Below, piece after piece: positions 26,137 through 34,629 of a stretch of DNA of 64,000 bases (its first letter is position 1; every line of letters begins with the position of its first letter). The position numbers and the translations under genes are program-made. This DNA comes from Oribacterium sp. WCC10 (lineage in GTDB: Bacteria > Bacillota > Clostridia > Lachnospirales > Lachnospiraceae): assembly GCF_900113415.1 (NCBI RefSeq), contig NZ_FOPH01000016.1:1-64000 (forward strand), given 5' to 3'. The notes beneath the pieces are model-generated. The model did no database searches. It saw only the letters and a list, made by a program, of their open reading frames with translations, and was not told the origin of the DNA.

Positions 26137-27000
26137 TTATGCCTTTTCAGATCTTACAACCTTGATGGTCGCCGAGAAGTCTTCCTTGGCAAATCCCATC
26201 TCCATAGCCTTGTCGTAAACTCTTACTACATTCATCTCACCCGGCATAGGAAGTCCCTTCTCCTCAGCAAGCTTCTTGCAGATGTTCACATCCTTATACA
26301 TGTTCTCGATGGAGAAGGCTGTTGCGAAATCATTCTTCTCGATAACGTCCTTCTTGCTGTCCAGATAGAAGTTCTGTCCGCCGCCGTAGGAAATAGCTGT
26401 TGCGAAAGTCTGAATGTCTATTCCGCAAACTGCTGCAAGGTTTGAAACTTCATTGACACCGTTCTGAATCTGTCCGACAAGTGCATTGTGAAGGATCTTC
26501 ATGGTGATTCCGGTTCCGTTCTCACCCATACGGATGATGTTCTCACCCATGTAGGAAAGGATAGGACGAACTGTATCATAAAGTTCTTCGTCACAACCAA
26601 CGTAGATTCCAAGCTTTCCTGCGATTGCTGCAGGCTTTGACTTAACTACGGGAGCATCTGCGAACTGAGCGCCTGTTTCCTTAACCATCTTTGCGATCTC
26701 AACTGAAACGCTTGGGTCGATGGTACTCATATCGATGCAGATCTTGCCTTTTCCAAGTTTAGGAAGGATTTCGGTATAAACCGCTCTTGAATGCTCTGAC
26801 TTGGGAACCATGGAAATAATCACATCCGATTTCTCAGCGAGGTCAACATTGTTCTCAGCAGGAACTGCTCCCAGCTTTGCAAGTTCTTCAACCTTTGCTT
26901 TTGCAAGATCGAAACAATAAACTGTGTCGTCGTGCTTTTTTACTATATTTGCACACATTGACTCGCCCATGATTCCGAGTCCGATAAAACCAATCTTCAT
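26137..27000 (-). CDS. Beta-hydroxyacid dehydrogenase family, probable 3-sulfolactaldehyde reductase
   Basis: 287 residues from the MKIGFIG start. The frame is open 32 codons further, but GGAGGAAGC directly precedes this ATG. The Rossmann motif is FIGLGIMGES (5-14), the substrate loop ADAPVVKSKPAA (115-124) and the catalytic Lys168 lies in GITMKILHNA. E. coli YihU, the SLA reductase of the same family, has a basic residue (Arg123) in the loop that follows APV. Here Lys120/Lys122 take that place, whereas 3-hydroxyisobutyrate dehydrogenases have SGG. That supports a sulfonate substrate. It would reduce SLA to DHPS with NAD(P)H, regenerating cofactor during fermentation. It is the second gene of the operon, after the transaldolase. 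Confidence 0.85.
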   Translation of the reverse strand: MKIGFIGLGIMGESMCANIVKKHDDTVYCFDLAKAKVEELAKLGAVPAENNVDLAEKSDVIISMVPKSEHSRAVYTEILPKLGKGKICIDMSTIDPSVSVEIAKMVKETGAQFADAPVVKSKPAAIAGKLGIYVGCDEELYDTVRPILSYMGENIIRMGENGTGITMKILHNALVGQIQNGVNEVSNLAAVCGIDIQTFATAISYGGGQNFYLDSKKDVIEKNDFATAFSIENMYKDVNICKKLAEEKGLPMPGEMNVVRVYDKAMEMGFAKEDFSATIKVVRSEKA

Positions 27001-27161
27001 TGCTTCCTCCAAAGATCTTTTTCTTTTAGTTGTCAGATCTTCTATTCTCTGATTTTCTCCGATGATAATATCTTTTGTTTTTATATGTCCCGTCAATCAG
27101 CATTACTTCCTAACTTCATACCGATCGGCAGGCTCCTGTTACCTATCTCAGATTTATGAGA

Positions 27162-27848
27162 TTACTCTGTTTTTGTGTTATCCCATGCATCGCAGAAGGT
27201 TCCGATTCCCTGAGTTGTGTATGCGTGGTGCTGAGCGCTCTTGTAGATTGCAAGACCTGCTGTGATAATGTCTGCACCTGCTACTGCGCAGTCAACCATC
27301 TGCTTTGGTGAACGGAGTGCTGCACAGATGATCTGTGTCTTTCCGTAGAAGCCATAGTTCTTATAGATGTCAACGATGTCCTTGATGTACTGTCTGCAGT
27401 CTTCGCCGTTGTCCTCTTTCCAGCCGATGAAAGGTGATACAAAAAGTGAACCGTTCTTAGCTGCGAAAATAGCCTGCGCAGGAGCAAATACAAGTGTAAG
27501 GTTTGTTCTGATGCCTTCCTTCTCAAGCTGTCTTGCTGCTGCTACACCAGCCTCTGTTGCAGGAATTTTGATAGCAAAGTTTGGAGAAACCTTTGCATAC
27601 TTTCTTGCTTCAGCTACCATATCCTCTGTCTTGTCAAGATGTGGATTGATCTCGATGGAAACAGGGAATTTGTCGATACCCTCAAGGCCGTTTTCCTTAA
27701 TCCAGTTTGCGATATCTGTGATTGCTGTTACGAATGGCTTTCCGCTAAGCATGATGTGCTTAGGGTTTGTTGTTACACCGTCAATTCCGAATGTCTTGTA
27801 CGCATAGTCGATCTCATCTAATTTTGCACTATCAAGAAAAAACTTCAT
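27162..27848 (-). CDS. sftT: Transaldolase family, probable 6-deoxy-6-sulfofructose transaldolase (SftT)
   Basis: 228 residues, the short transaldolase/fructose-6-phosphate-aldolase type. Marks are Asp6 (FLDSAK), TTNP (26-29) and the Schiff-base Lys94 (FAIKIPATEAG). In the sulfo-TAL pathway the enzyme takes the dihydroxyacetone part of sulfofructose, releases 3-sulfolactaldehyde and passes three carbons to glyceraldehyde 3-phosphate, giving fructose 6-phosphate. Operon partners (sulfoquinovosidase, SLA reductase, isomerase-like enzyme) make that assignment much likelier than a pentose-phosphate transaldolase. It is the first gene, right after the promoter. AGGAGGAAGT precedes the ATG. Confidence 0.87.
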   Translation of the reverse strand: MKFFLDSAKLDEIDYAYKTFGIDGVTTNPKHIMLSGKPFVTAITDIANWIKENGLEGIDKFPVSIEINPHLDKTEDMVAEARKYAKVSPNFAIKIPATEAGVAAARQLEKEGIRTNLTLVFAPAQAIFAAKNGSLFVSPFIGWKEDNGEDCRQYIKDIVDIYKNYGFYGKTQIICAALRSPKQMVDCAVAGADIITAGLAIYKSAQHHAYTTQGIGTFCDAWDNTKTE

Positions 27849-27945
27849 TACTTCCTCCTATTTTACGAGAACCCTTCCCCCCCTTTAAGTCTGTTTTTTT
27901 AGGTTAGGGCTTGTCTCGTCTGATGCTGTATTTGGTTCGCATCAA

Positions 27946-27966
27946 TTAGTTAATTCAATTAATTAA
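27946..27966. promoter_or_regulatory. Candidate operator for the ROK regulator at the sulfoquinovose promoter
   Basis: A 21-bp dyad (TTAGTTAATT, central C, AATTAATTAA) with one mismatch. It overlaps the expected transcription start, 6 bp downstream of the -10. Its TTAGTT...TTAA form resembles operators of ROK/XylR-type repressors. Assignment to the ROK gene of this operon is inference. Confidence 0.5.
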
Positions 27967-27971
27967 TTAGT

Positions 27972-27999
27972 ATTATAGTGCGACTTGCACAATTGTAAA
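27972..27999 (-). promoter_or_regulatory. Promoter of the sulfoquinovose operon
   Basis: TTTACA (27994-27999), a 16-bp spacer and a perfect TATAAT (27972-27977) on the minus strand. The leader to sftT is about 115 nt. The rest of 27849-28359 holds the dyad, the GH32 operon terminator and a shared repeat block. Confidence 0.65.
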
Positions 28000-28142
28000 G
28001 AGCATAATCGACCATATATGCACCACTTTATGATTTTTGTGAATTCTATATCAAACATCAACTTAATTTTATCCAAATTGACAGCTTTTTAAGATTGTAT
28101 TTTTGTAGTAAATATGCATTGCAGCCATCAGCTAAAATCCCA

Positions 28143-28202
28143 CAAAAATACCACCCTTAACTTCCATGGCCATAAAGAGCTCATGAAATATCAAGGGTGG
28201 TT
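28143..28202 (-). terminator. Terminator of the sucrose-type operon
   Basis: ACCACCCTT (28150-28158) pairs with AAGGGTGGT (28193-28201) around a long loop that carries CATGAGCTC and TGGCCATGG dyads. The minus strand ends GGTATTTTTGTGGG; the plus strand also has a short T-run (GGTTTTAC). Confidence 0.65.
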
Positions 28203-28296
28203 TTACTTTCAGACTTCTCACATTAATAATGGCAGCGCACCATTAATGTTTGAATGTCAGGTATCTTATATTCTCTTTTAAACTATGATATCACGT

Positions 28297-28337
28297 AAGG
28301 ACGTTTTTTGCGGCCTGGGCGTGAGGAATATGGGAGG
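28297..28337. repeat. 41-bp block shared with the interior of the MITE at 34317
   Basis: AAGGACGTTTTTTGCGGCCT... aligns with 34482-34522 at roughly 80 percent, both ending GGAAT(A/G)TGGGAGG. Here it ends about 20 bp downstream of the GH32 gene's stop codon. Confidence 0.5.
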
Positions 28338-28359
28338 AACGCGTGAGCGCAAGGCGGAT

Positions 28360-29841
28360 TCACTTGTCCAGTTTCCAGAAATCGAGATTCATCACTGCGC
28401 TTCCTTTTGCTGAAAAGCTTATTTTTCCTGCATCTTCAGGAGCATATACTGTTGACGAACATGTACTTTCCCCATCATTGACAAAAATTTCAGCGGAAAA
28501 TCTGTCAAGAAGTATACGAAGCTTAAGCCTGCCGCCATTATATCTCACAGGGAACTCTCTTTTGTTATTTATATCATTCGGGAATCCGGAATAGGTTCTG
28601 TCGAAGATGGCTATACCATCCTCCGGTCTGTAAATAAAGTCTGTATGGAAATCAGCATTTGAATGGAATGATATCTTAAATTCCCTAAAACTCTGTCCGT
28701 TAGGCACAAGCTCAAGTTCCATATCGCAAACCTTCCCGGAAACCCCGGGAAGAGTTGTCTCATGAAGAAGATCTACATCCCTGTATGCAGCATGCTCCTT
28801 TCTGTAACTCTCGATTTCTCTCACCGGTCTCTGATAAAGTCTGCCGTCTTTACAGCTCAGCTCTCTCGGAAGAATCATCTGACCGAACCACTTCTGTCCC
28901 TCGGGCACCGCCTTACAGGACTCCCATGACTGCATCCATGCTGTCATGATCCTGCGGCCATCCTCGGATTTAAGAGTCTGCATGGCATAGAAATCAAGGC
29001 CGTAATCTATGGCAGATACACTTTCGCGTACAAAGCTGTGATTTTTCCTGTCATAGCTTCCCACAATCACGATATTACCGTTTCCATTGTGAAATTCCAG
29101 TGTTCTGGCCTGCATGAACTGAGGAGAGGTAAATATAAAGTGTTTACCGTCAAGTTCAAAAAAATCAGGGCACTCCCACATCTTTCCATATTCATTTCGG
29201 GAACGGTCAAGCACTGTTACAAACTTCCATTCTTTTCCGTCCTTACTTTCAAAAAGAAGTATGGCACCGCTTCCGTCCTCTGTTCTGTTGCCGGCCACTA
29301 TGTAGTAACAGTCATCCTCTTCATCAAACCATATCTTAGGATCTCTGAAATCCACTGGACTCCAGCCCTCAGGAATACTTTTATGATCTATCACCGGATT
29401 ATGCCGGAATTTTTCATAATCAGCTCCATCTCCGAAAGCAAGACACTGGGTCTGTCGTATGATTTCTTTTCCTTCCTTATATTCGGATTTCACTCCGGTA
29501 TAGACCAAAAGCTGCTTTCCGTCCTTTGTTTCAACCGCGCCGCCTGAAAAGCATCCGAAATTATCATAGGATTCATCCGGAGCTATAGCCGCAGGTAGAT
29601 AATCCCACTTCACATAGTCCTTTGATACCGCATGGCCCCAATGCATGGGACCCCACTCTGTTTTGTATGGATAATACTGATAAAACTGATGGATCGTTCC
29701 CTTATAAATCGAGAATCCGTTGGGATCGTTCATCCATCCTGCCCGGGGCGAGAGATGATATACGGGTCTTTCATCCTCACCTATATATCTCTCTGTCTCT
29801 TTCTCCTGCTCTCTGGCCTTTTTCAGTAATTCACTAATCAT
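28360..29841 (-). CDS. GH32 beta-fructofuranosidase, probable sucrose(-6-phosphate) hydrolase
   Basis: 493 residues. The five-bladed propeller carries WMNDPNG (nucleophile Asp in SPRAGWMNDPNG near residue 38), RDPKIW (transition-state Asp) and WECPDFF (acid/base Glu). A C-terminal beta-sandwich follows from about residue 345. No signal peptide is present, so it acts inside the cell. The partner importer is a CUT1 ABC system, not a phosphotransferase, so the substrate is more likely free sucrose or short fructans than sucrose 6-phosphate. The start codon overlaps the LacI stop by 4 bp (ATGA), showing translational coupling. Confidence 0.92.
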   Translation of the reverse strand: MISELLKKAREQEKETERYIGEDERPVYHLSPRAGWMNDPNGFSIYKGTIHQFYQYYPYKTEWGPMHWGHAVSKDYVKWDYLPAAIAPDESYDNFGCFSGGAVETKDGKQLLVYTGVKSEYKEGKEIIRQTQCLAFGDGADYEKFRHNPVIDHKSIPEGWSPVDFRDPKIWFDEEDDCYYIVAGNRTEDGSGAILLFESKDGKEWKFVTVLDRSRNEYGKMWECPDFFELDGKHFIFTSPQFMQARTLEFHNGNGNIVIVGSYDRKNHSFVRESVSAIDYGLDFYAMQTLKSEDGRRIMTAWMQSWESCKAVPEGQKWFGQMILPRELSCKDGRLYQRPVREIESYRKEHAAYRDVDLLHETTLPGVSGKVCDMELELVPNGQSFREFKISFHSNADFHTDFIYRPEDGIAIFDRTYSGFPNDINNKREFPVRYNGGRLKLRILLDRFSAEIFVNDGESTCSSTVYAPEDAGKISFSAKGSAVMNLDFWKLDK

Positions 29842-30833
29842 ACTTTTCCCTTCACTTCCGTCGACATTCCCCTCTTTAATTTTACAGGCAGTGTAATGAC
29901 TTTTTTCTCCGGATTCTTTCCTTCTATTCTCATCTCAAGCTGTTTGAAGCACTCTCTTGCAAGTTCCTTGATGGGCTGCTCTATAACGGTTATGGTAGGA
30001 TATGACATCTCTATAATATCTGTTCCGTCATAGGAAACTATCTTCAGATCCTCAGGTATGCGCTTTCCTGACTTCAGGGCTTCCTTTTCGATATTGAGTG
30101 CTATAAGATCTGTGCCAAACACTCCGTCTATATCTCCATGCCTTTCAAAAAAATCTTTACACAGATTTTTGTTATACTCATAGCCCAGGCTGTTCCACCT
30201 GGTGTAGACATTGATCACCTCAACGCCCCTGTCTCTCAGTACCTTTTCAAAAGTATCATGCCTTATGACAAACGGTGCCGAGGTATTTTCTTCATTTCTG
30301 AATTGAGCTACTTTTCTGCAGCCTGCCGCCAACAGCTCTTCAGCAGCCATCCTTCCTCCGGCTTCATGATCCGATCTCACGCACGGAATCATATCTCCCA
30401 GATCTCTGTCAAGTGCTACAACCGGACGTTCAACCGCTGCATACTGCTCAATGTCCAATGTATGAGAGGCCACCACTATCCCATCCACCAGCTTTTCTTT
30501 GAGCATCTTCAGGTACTGATACTCATAATTCTCTTTAAACCAGGTGTTGCAGAGCATCATCCTGTATTTATGCTCTGCAAATATCTCCTCCAGTTCATTT
30601 ACAAAGGCGGAAAAAAACGGATGATCTATCTCAGGGATAATAACCGCGATTATACCGTTTTTATTGCGGTACAGATTTCTGGCTACAGCATTGGGCGTAT
30701 AGTCAAGCTCCCGAATAGCATTTTCTATGCGTTCTCTCGTCTCTTCCTTTACGTAGCCCGTATCATTAATGACACGCGATACGGTGGCAACTCCAACCCC
30801 TGCCAGCTTTGCCACTTCCTGTATGGTTGCCAT
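29838..30833 (-). CDS. LacI-family repressor of the sucrose-type operon
   Basis: 331 residues. The N-terminal LacI helix-turn-helix is TIQEVAKLAGVGVATVSRVIN, followed by the hinge helix (YTPNAVARNL) and a periplasmic-binding-like core (IAVIIPEIDHPFFSAFVNELE). It lies inside the operon between the permease and GH32 genes. Two identical LacI-type palindromes at the operon promoter (34176 and 34251) are its probable targets, giving autoregulation. AAGGAGTAAGGAGCT precedes the ATG. Confidence 0.93.
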   Translation of the reverse strand: MATIQEVAKLAGVGVATVSRVINDTGYVKEETRERIENAIRELDYTPNAVARNLYRNKNGIIAVIIPEIDHPFFSAFVNELEEIFAEHKYRMMLCNTWFKENYEYQYLKMLKEKLVDGIVVASHTLDIEQYAAVERPVVALDRDLGDMIPCVRSDHEAGGRMAAEELLAAGCRKVAQFRNEENTSAPFVIRHDTFEKVLRDRGVEVINVYTRWNSLGYEYNKNLCKDFFERHGDIDGVFGTDLIALNIEKEALKSGKRIPEDLKIVSYDGTDIIEMSYPTITVIEQPIKELARECFKQLEMRIEGKNPEKKVITLPVKLKRGMSTEVKGKV

Positions 30834-30925
30834 AGCTCCTTACTCCTTTCCTTCCGTCTTTCCTTAAATCAAAAAACCTACACATATTTTTGCATATTCC
30901 CTGCGCATCATCAACCTGCATCTCA

Positions 30926-31783
30926 TCATCCCTTTATTCCGGAGGAAGCTATTCCTTCCACATAGTATTTCTGCATGAATATGAACATGAGGATCATAGG
31001 TACCGCAGAGATCACAAGTGCCGCCATGATGGCGCTGTAATGAACAGGCTGCGTTCCGAAGAACACCTGAACAGCCAGCTGAATAGTTCTCTTTTCCTCT
31101 CCGGTCATAACAAGAAACGGCCACATAAAGTCATTCCAGTGAGCTACAAAATCAAGGATGAATACTGTCGCATAAACCGTTTTTGAGATAGGAACCACTA
31201 TGCTGAAAAAAGTCCTTATATGTCCGCTTCCGTCGATATATGCAGCTTCGATCAACTCATCCGGAATATCGGAAAAGAACTGTCTGAACATGTATATCGA
31301 AAAGCACTTCGGGATGAAAGGGATAACCAAAGCCTGAAGTGTATTGACCCAGCCAAGCTGTGACATCTCTATGTAGAGAGGAAGCATGATAGCCTCCATG
31401 GGAAGTACCATGAGTGCTATGACCAGATTAAGTATAAGTCCCTTACCCTTAAAATCAAATTTTGCAAGTGCATATCCGCAAAGTGAATTCAGAAACAGGT
31501 CTCCCACAAGAATCAAAGCGATATAGCAGAATGTATTTTTCAGAACATTCAGTATATTAAGTCGTGTGAATACCTCTATGTAATTGTTTATGGATGCATG
31601 TGTCGGAATAAATGTCCTTATGGAATTCATATTGGCAAATATCTCCGCCTCAGGTTTCAGCGATGCACTCACCATCCACAATAGCGGCGAAACAAAGATG
31701 ATGCCGATGATTAAATTCCCCAGATAAAAAAGAAATTTACTTATTATTTTTTGTCTTTCAATCGAACTGGTTCTGCTGCTCAT
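30926..31783 (-). CDS. CUT1 sugar ABC transporter permease (MalG-like)
   Basis: 285 residues, six membrane helices. The EAA loop is EAAYIDGSGHIRTFFSIVVP (near 195-214), which docks on the ATPase. Its partner permease lies 20 bp upstream. No ATP-binding gene is in this operon, so it probably shares a genome-encoded MsmK-type ATPase. Inferred substrate: sucrose or a fructo-oligosaccharide, from the GH32 gene. Confidence 0.92.
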   Translation of the reverse strand: MSSRTSSIERQKIISKFLFYLGNLIIGIIFVSPLLWMVSASLKPEAEIFANMNSIRTFIPTHASINNYIEVFTRLNILNVLKNTFCYIALILVGDLFLNSLCGYALAKFDFKGKGLILNLVIALMVLPMEAIMLPLYIEMSQLGWVNTLQALVIPFIPKCFSIYMFRQFFSDIPDELIEAAYIDGSGHIRTFFSIVVPISKTVYATVFILDFVAHWNDFMWPFLVMTGEEKRTIQLAVQVFFGTQPVHYSAIMAALVISAVPMILMFIFMQKYYVEGIASSGIKG

Positions 31784-31803
31784 GAAATACCCCTTTCAGT
31801 CTC

Positions 31804-32697
31804 TCAGTCTTTCGGCATGGTCAAACGTTTCATAACAAGTGACATCGTTACAACGATGATGAAAAACACAGCTGCCGCAGAGCAGGCATATCCAAAATTA
31901 CCTTCCTGAAAACCTTCGGTATAGATATAGTAGACCAGTGTTTTGGTTGAGTTCTGCGGACCGCCCTTTGTCATGACATATGGCTGCGTAAAAAGTTTCA
32001 TAGCCTGTATCATAGTTATCATCACAACATACTTTATGGTTGATTTAAGTCCGGGCAGCGTGATATAGACCAGTTTCTGGAAAGCCGTTGCACCGTCAAC
32101 CGAAGCAGCTTCATATTGGGATGACGGAATAGCCTGAAGTCCTGCGATGAAGATCATCATCTGGTATCCTGCTCCCTGCCATGCAGACATGAAAATGATC
32201 GAATTCATGGCAGTCTTTTTATTACTCAGAAAATTGATGCTCTCCATCCCCAGACTTTTAAGCAGTGAATTGATGAGACCTGTAGATGGATTTGAATTGT
32301 ACAGGATCGTCCACAGTATAGATATGACAACCATGGAGGTGAGCTGTGGAGCGAAGTACATGGTTCTGAAAAAAGCGACTCCCCGTGTTTTCGCCGCAAC
32401 CAGAAGTGCAAGTCCTAAAGCCAGAGCCGTCTGTACAGGAACTACAACTACCGTAAAGTAAATTGTGTTTTTAAACGCCTGCCAAAAATCTTTGTCCTGA
32501 AAAAGCTTTATATAGTTTTCTATATTAATGAAAGTCATGTCCTGCGGCCGCATTATCTGATACCGAAAAACTGAAAAATACACGGTATATATCATCGGTA
32601 CAAGAAGAAATGCTATGAGCAGAAAAACCGATGGTGTTACGAGTACTGCCGCTGAGGTACTTTCATTTCTGTTTTTTACATTATTTACCTTTACCAT
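31804..32697 (-). CDS. CUT1 sugar ABC transporter permease (MalF-like)
   Basis: 297 residues, six membrane helices. The EAA loop is EAASVDGATAFQKLVYITLP (near 198-217). Short N-terminal extension (VKVNNVKNRNESTSAA) before the first helix, as in MsmF/LacF types. Lies between the binding-protein and second permease genes. Confidence 0.92.
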   Translation of the reverse strand: MVKVNNVKNRNESTSAAVLVTPSVFLLIAFLLVPMIYTVYFSVFRYQIMRPQDMTFINIENYIKLFQDKDFWQAFKNTIYFTVVVVPVQTALALGLALLVAAKTRGVAFFRTMYFAPQLTSMVVISILWTILYNSNPSTGLINSLLKSLGMESINFLSNKKTAMNSIIFMSAWQGAGYQMMIFIAGLQAIPSSQYEAASVDGATAFQKLVYITLPGLKSTIKYVVMITMIQAMKLFTQPYVMTKGGPQNSTKTLVYYIYTEGFQEGNFGYACSAAAVFFIIVVTMSLVMKRLTMPKD

Positions 32698-32767
32698 AGT
32701 AAGTTCCTCTTATGCAGTCAGCGCTTAAGCGCCGACTGCTGTTTTATCATACATGATACCTTACGCA

Positions 32768-34126
32768 TCACTTTGCATAGTATGTATTGTAGTCTTCTTG
32801 AAAATCTGCGGCCACGCTGTCAAGCTGCTCCTTGATGTAAGCTTCATCAACCTTATGATCTGAAGCTGCTGCGGAGAATATGTTAGACATAGCCTCTGCA
32901 TACTTTGTAGAGAAGGACGCATAGGACGGAGTACGTGGACGAGGTACTGCAGTATGGTTAAGCTGTTCAACCATCAGTGAAAGCGGGTAATCCTTGTAAG
33001 CAGCCATTGACTCAGTCTCATAAGAAGAATTTCTGGTGGCAGGCTTTGCAATTGCTGCAGCATATGTAGCAACATTGTCTGTATTCATAAGCCACTGTAA
33101 GAACTTTCCTGCAGCGTCAACATTCTGGCAATCCTTTGAAATAGCTGCTGACCAGTCTCCGCATGGTGAAACCGCCTTCTTTGTATCATCGGAAACCGGA
33201 TAGTAGGTTACTCCCCAATCAAAGTCAGCATTATCTGTTAATGTTGCCACATCCCATGAACCACCCAGCATGGTAGCACATGCCTTGTTAAGGAACTCAT
33301 CTGTAATCGGCTCTATGTTTGCATATCCGTCTGCTATAAGCTGCGCAAGGAAAGCGCTGGTCTTCACTGCCTCATCACTGTTTACATATCCATCTGCCGT
33401 ATCTCCTGTCTCGTTGATATAGTCCTTACCCTGTGAGATATACATAGGTTCCAATGCATAAGGAATTCCTTCACCATGATCCATGATGATATGTGTTCCC
33501 ACATGATCCTCAGTTGTACACTTTTCAGCTATATTACGAAGCTCTGACCATGTAATAGGGTTATCAACAGTCCTTTTATCGATGTCATCCACATCGATTC
33601 CTGCTTCTCTGAGCATGTCTTTGTTGTAGTAGAAGGCAACAGATGATTCCGTCGCGGAAATGGCATAAGTCTTTCCGTCATATGTGCACTGGGCAACTGT
33701 TGAAGGAACAAAATCCTTCAGATCCTCTGCCGTAAAGTATTTATCCAGAGGCACTATGATATCATTCGCTGCATAGTAGGAAACCTGAGGCCCGTCCACA
33801 AAGAAAATGTCCGGAAGAGAATTTGATGTGACAGCTGTTGCAACTTTATTGTCATAAGCGTATGAATCCGAACGATCTATAGCATCTCTTTTTACCTGTA
33901 TATCAGGATTTGCCTTGTTCCACTCATCAATTTTTTCTGCCCACCATTTTTCCACAGATTCCTTATCTGTAGGACTCCAGATAGTCAAGCTTGCTGCTCC
34001 GTCTGAAGCGCCTGAAGCTGCAGAAGTTGACTGAGCCGGTACTGCTCCCGCGTTTGAAGCTCCGCCGCATGCAGTAAGTGATACGGCCATAACTGTCGAA
34101 AGAATGGTTAATAGGTTCTTTTTCAT
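32768..34126 (-). CDS. Sugar-binding lipoprotein of the CUT1 ABC importer
   Basis: 452 residues from MKKNLLTILS. The frame opens 29 codons earlier, but AAAGGGAGATCC before this ATG and the immediate signal peptide fix it. The lipobox is SLTAC. The mature part is a family 1 extracellular solute-binding fold (LTIWSPTDKESVEKWWAEKIDEW at its start, AKFLQWLMN, aromatic residues WSEL and GGSWDVATL that stack on sugars). It is the first gene of the operon and feeds the two permeases downstream. Confidence 0.93.
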   Translation of the reverse strand: MKKNLLTILSTVMAVSLTACGGASNAGAVPAQSTSAASGASDGAASLTIWSPTDKESVEKWWAEKIDEWNKANPDIQVKRDAIDRSDSYAYDNKVATAVTSNSLPDIFFVDGPQVSYYAANDIIVPLDKYFTAEDLKDFVPSTVAQCTYDGKTYAISATESSVAFYYNKDMLREAGIDVDDIDKRTVDNPITWSELRNIAEKCTTEDHVGTHIIMDHGEGIPYALEPMYISQGKDYINETGDTADGYVNSDEAVKTSAFLAQLIADGYANIEPITDEFLNKACATMLGGSWDVATLTDNADFDWGVTYYPVSDDTKKAVSPCGDWSAAISKDCQNVDAAGKFLQWLMNTDNVATYAAAIAKPATRNSSYETESMAAYKDYPLSLMVEQLNHTAVPRPRTPSYASFSTKYAEAMSNIFSAAASDHKVDEAYIKEQLDSVAADFQEDYNTYYAK

Positions 34127-34175
34127 TGGATCTCCCTTTCTCTGCATTACATATACAGTAGTAACGTCGTTTTTG

Positions 34176-34189
34176 TGGAACCCGTTCCA
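34176..34189. promoter_or_regulatory. LacI-type operator O2
   Basis: TGGAACCCGTTCCA, with TGGAAC/GTTCCA half-sites around CC. It is identical to O1 and also shares the flank ATATGTTGC. It lies downstream of the start site, 75 bp (about seven helical turns) from O1, suited to DNA looping. Confidence 0.75.
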
Positions 34190-34202
34190 TATGTTGCCTT
34201 TT

Positions 34203-34233
34203 ATAATGCACAACCAGAAAAGTTGTGCATTAT
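34203..34233. promoter_or_regulatory. 12-bp inverted repeat between the two LacI operators
   Basis: ATAATGCACAAC (34203-34214) and GTTGTGCATTAT (34222-34233) are a perfect inverse pair with a 7-nt loop. In the transcript it would form a stable hairpin in the 5-prime leader. It may also be a site for a second regulator. Confidence 0.5.
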
Positions 34234-34250
34234 CCCCTTCAATCCATTAA

Positions 34251-34264
34251 TGGAACCCGTTCCA
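34251..34264. promoter_or_regulatory. LacI-type operator O1
   Basis: TGGAACCCGTTCCA starting about 14 bp downstream of the -10, so it covers the early transcribed region. A bound LacI protein here would block initiation or elongation. Confidence 0.8.
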
Positions 34265-34277
34265 TATGTTGCTTTTA

Positions 34278-34306
34278 ACTATAAACATCTTTTGGATTTC
34301 TGTCAA
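34278..34306 (-). promoter_or_regulatory. Promoter of the sucrose-type operon
   Basis: TTGACA (34301-34306), 17-bp spacer, TATAGT (34278-34283) on the minus strand. It is close to consensus, so regulation is by repression. The MITE at 34317 ends only 10 bp upstream of the -35. Confidence 0.8.
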
Positions 34307-34316
34307 GCCTTTAATA

Positions 34317-34629
34317 TGATATAAGTGTCAAAAGTCTTCCTCCACTTGTGCTTGCACAAAAGTGGAGGATAGACTTCATGACACGCCCCACATGACTGGT
34401 GGCAGATTCCGTAGGAATCTGGCATATAGCACCAGCCCTTCGCGAAGCGAACTAAATGGGCTGGTGTTCCCAGAGAGCACGAAAGGACGATTTATCGGCC
34501 TGAGAGTGCGGAATGTGGGAGGGCGCTGATGATCCAGTGGATCATCGCTTAGCGCCGACCGAAGTGGAACGTAGACGCGGGAGCGCATAGCGCGAAGCGG
34601 TCCGATATCGACTTTTGACACTCACATCA
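34317..34629. mobile_element. 313-bp MITE with terminal inverted repeats and 6-bp target duplication
   Basis: Ends TGATATAAGTGTCAAAAGTC and GACTTTTGACACTCACATCA are inverse to each other (18 of 20). TTAATA flanks both sides (34311-34316 and 34630-34635). The interior is GC-richer than its surroundings and full of hairpins (CCTCCACTTGTGC/GCACAAAAGTGGAGG; CGCTGATGATCC/GGATCATCGC; GAAGCG/CGCTTC). It has no transposase; an 81-codon open frame inside does not look like a protein. It separates the diol-dehydratase terminator from the sucrose promoter. Confidence 0.85.

Noticed and set aside
26137-27096. Longer form of the SLA reductase starting at 27096
   Set aside because: The 32 extra residues are highly charged and not part of the fold, while GGAGGAAGC directly precedes the MKIGFIG start.
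34376-34621. 81-codon open frame inside the 313-bp MITE
   Set aside because: It follows the inverted-repeat structure of the element, has no ribosome site and shows no protein-like pattern.
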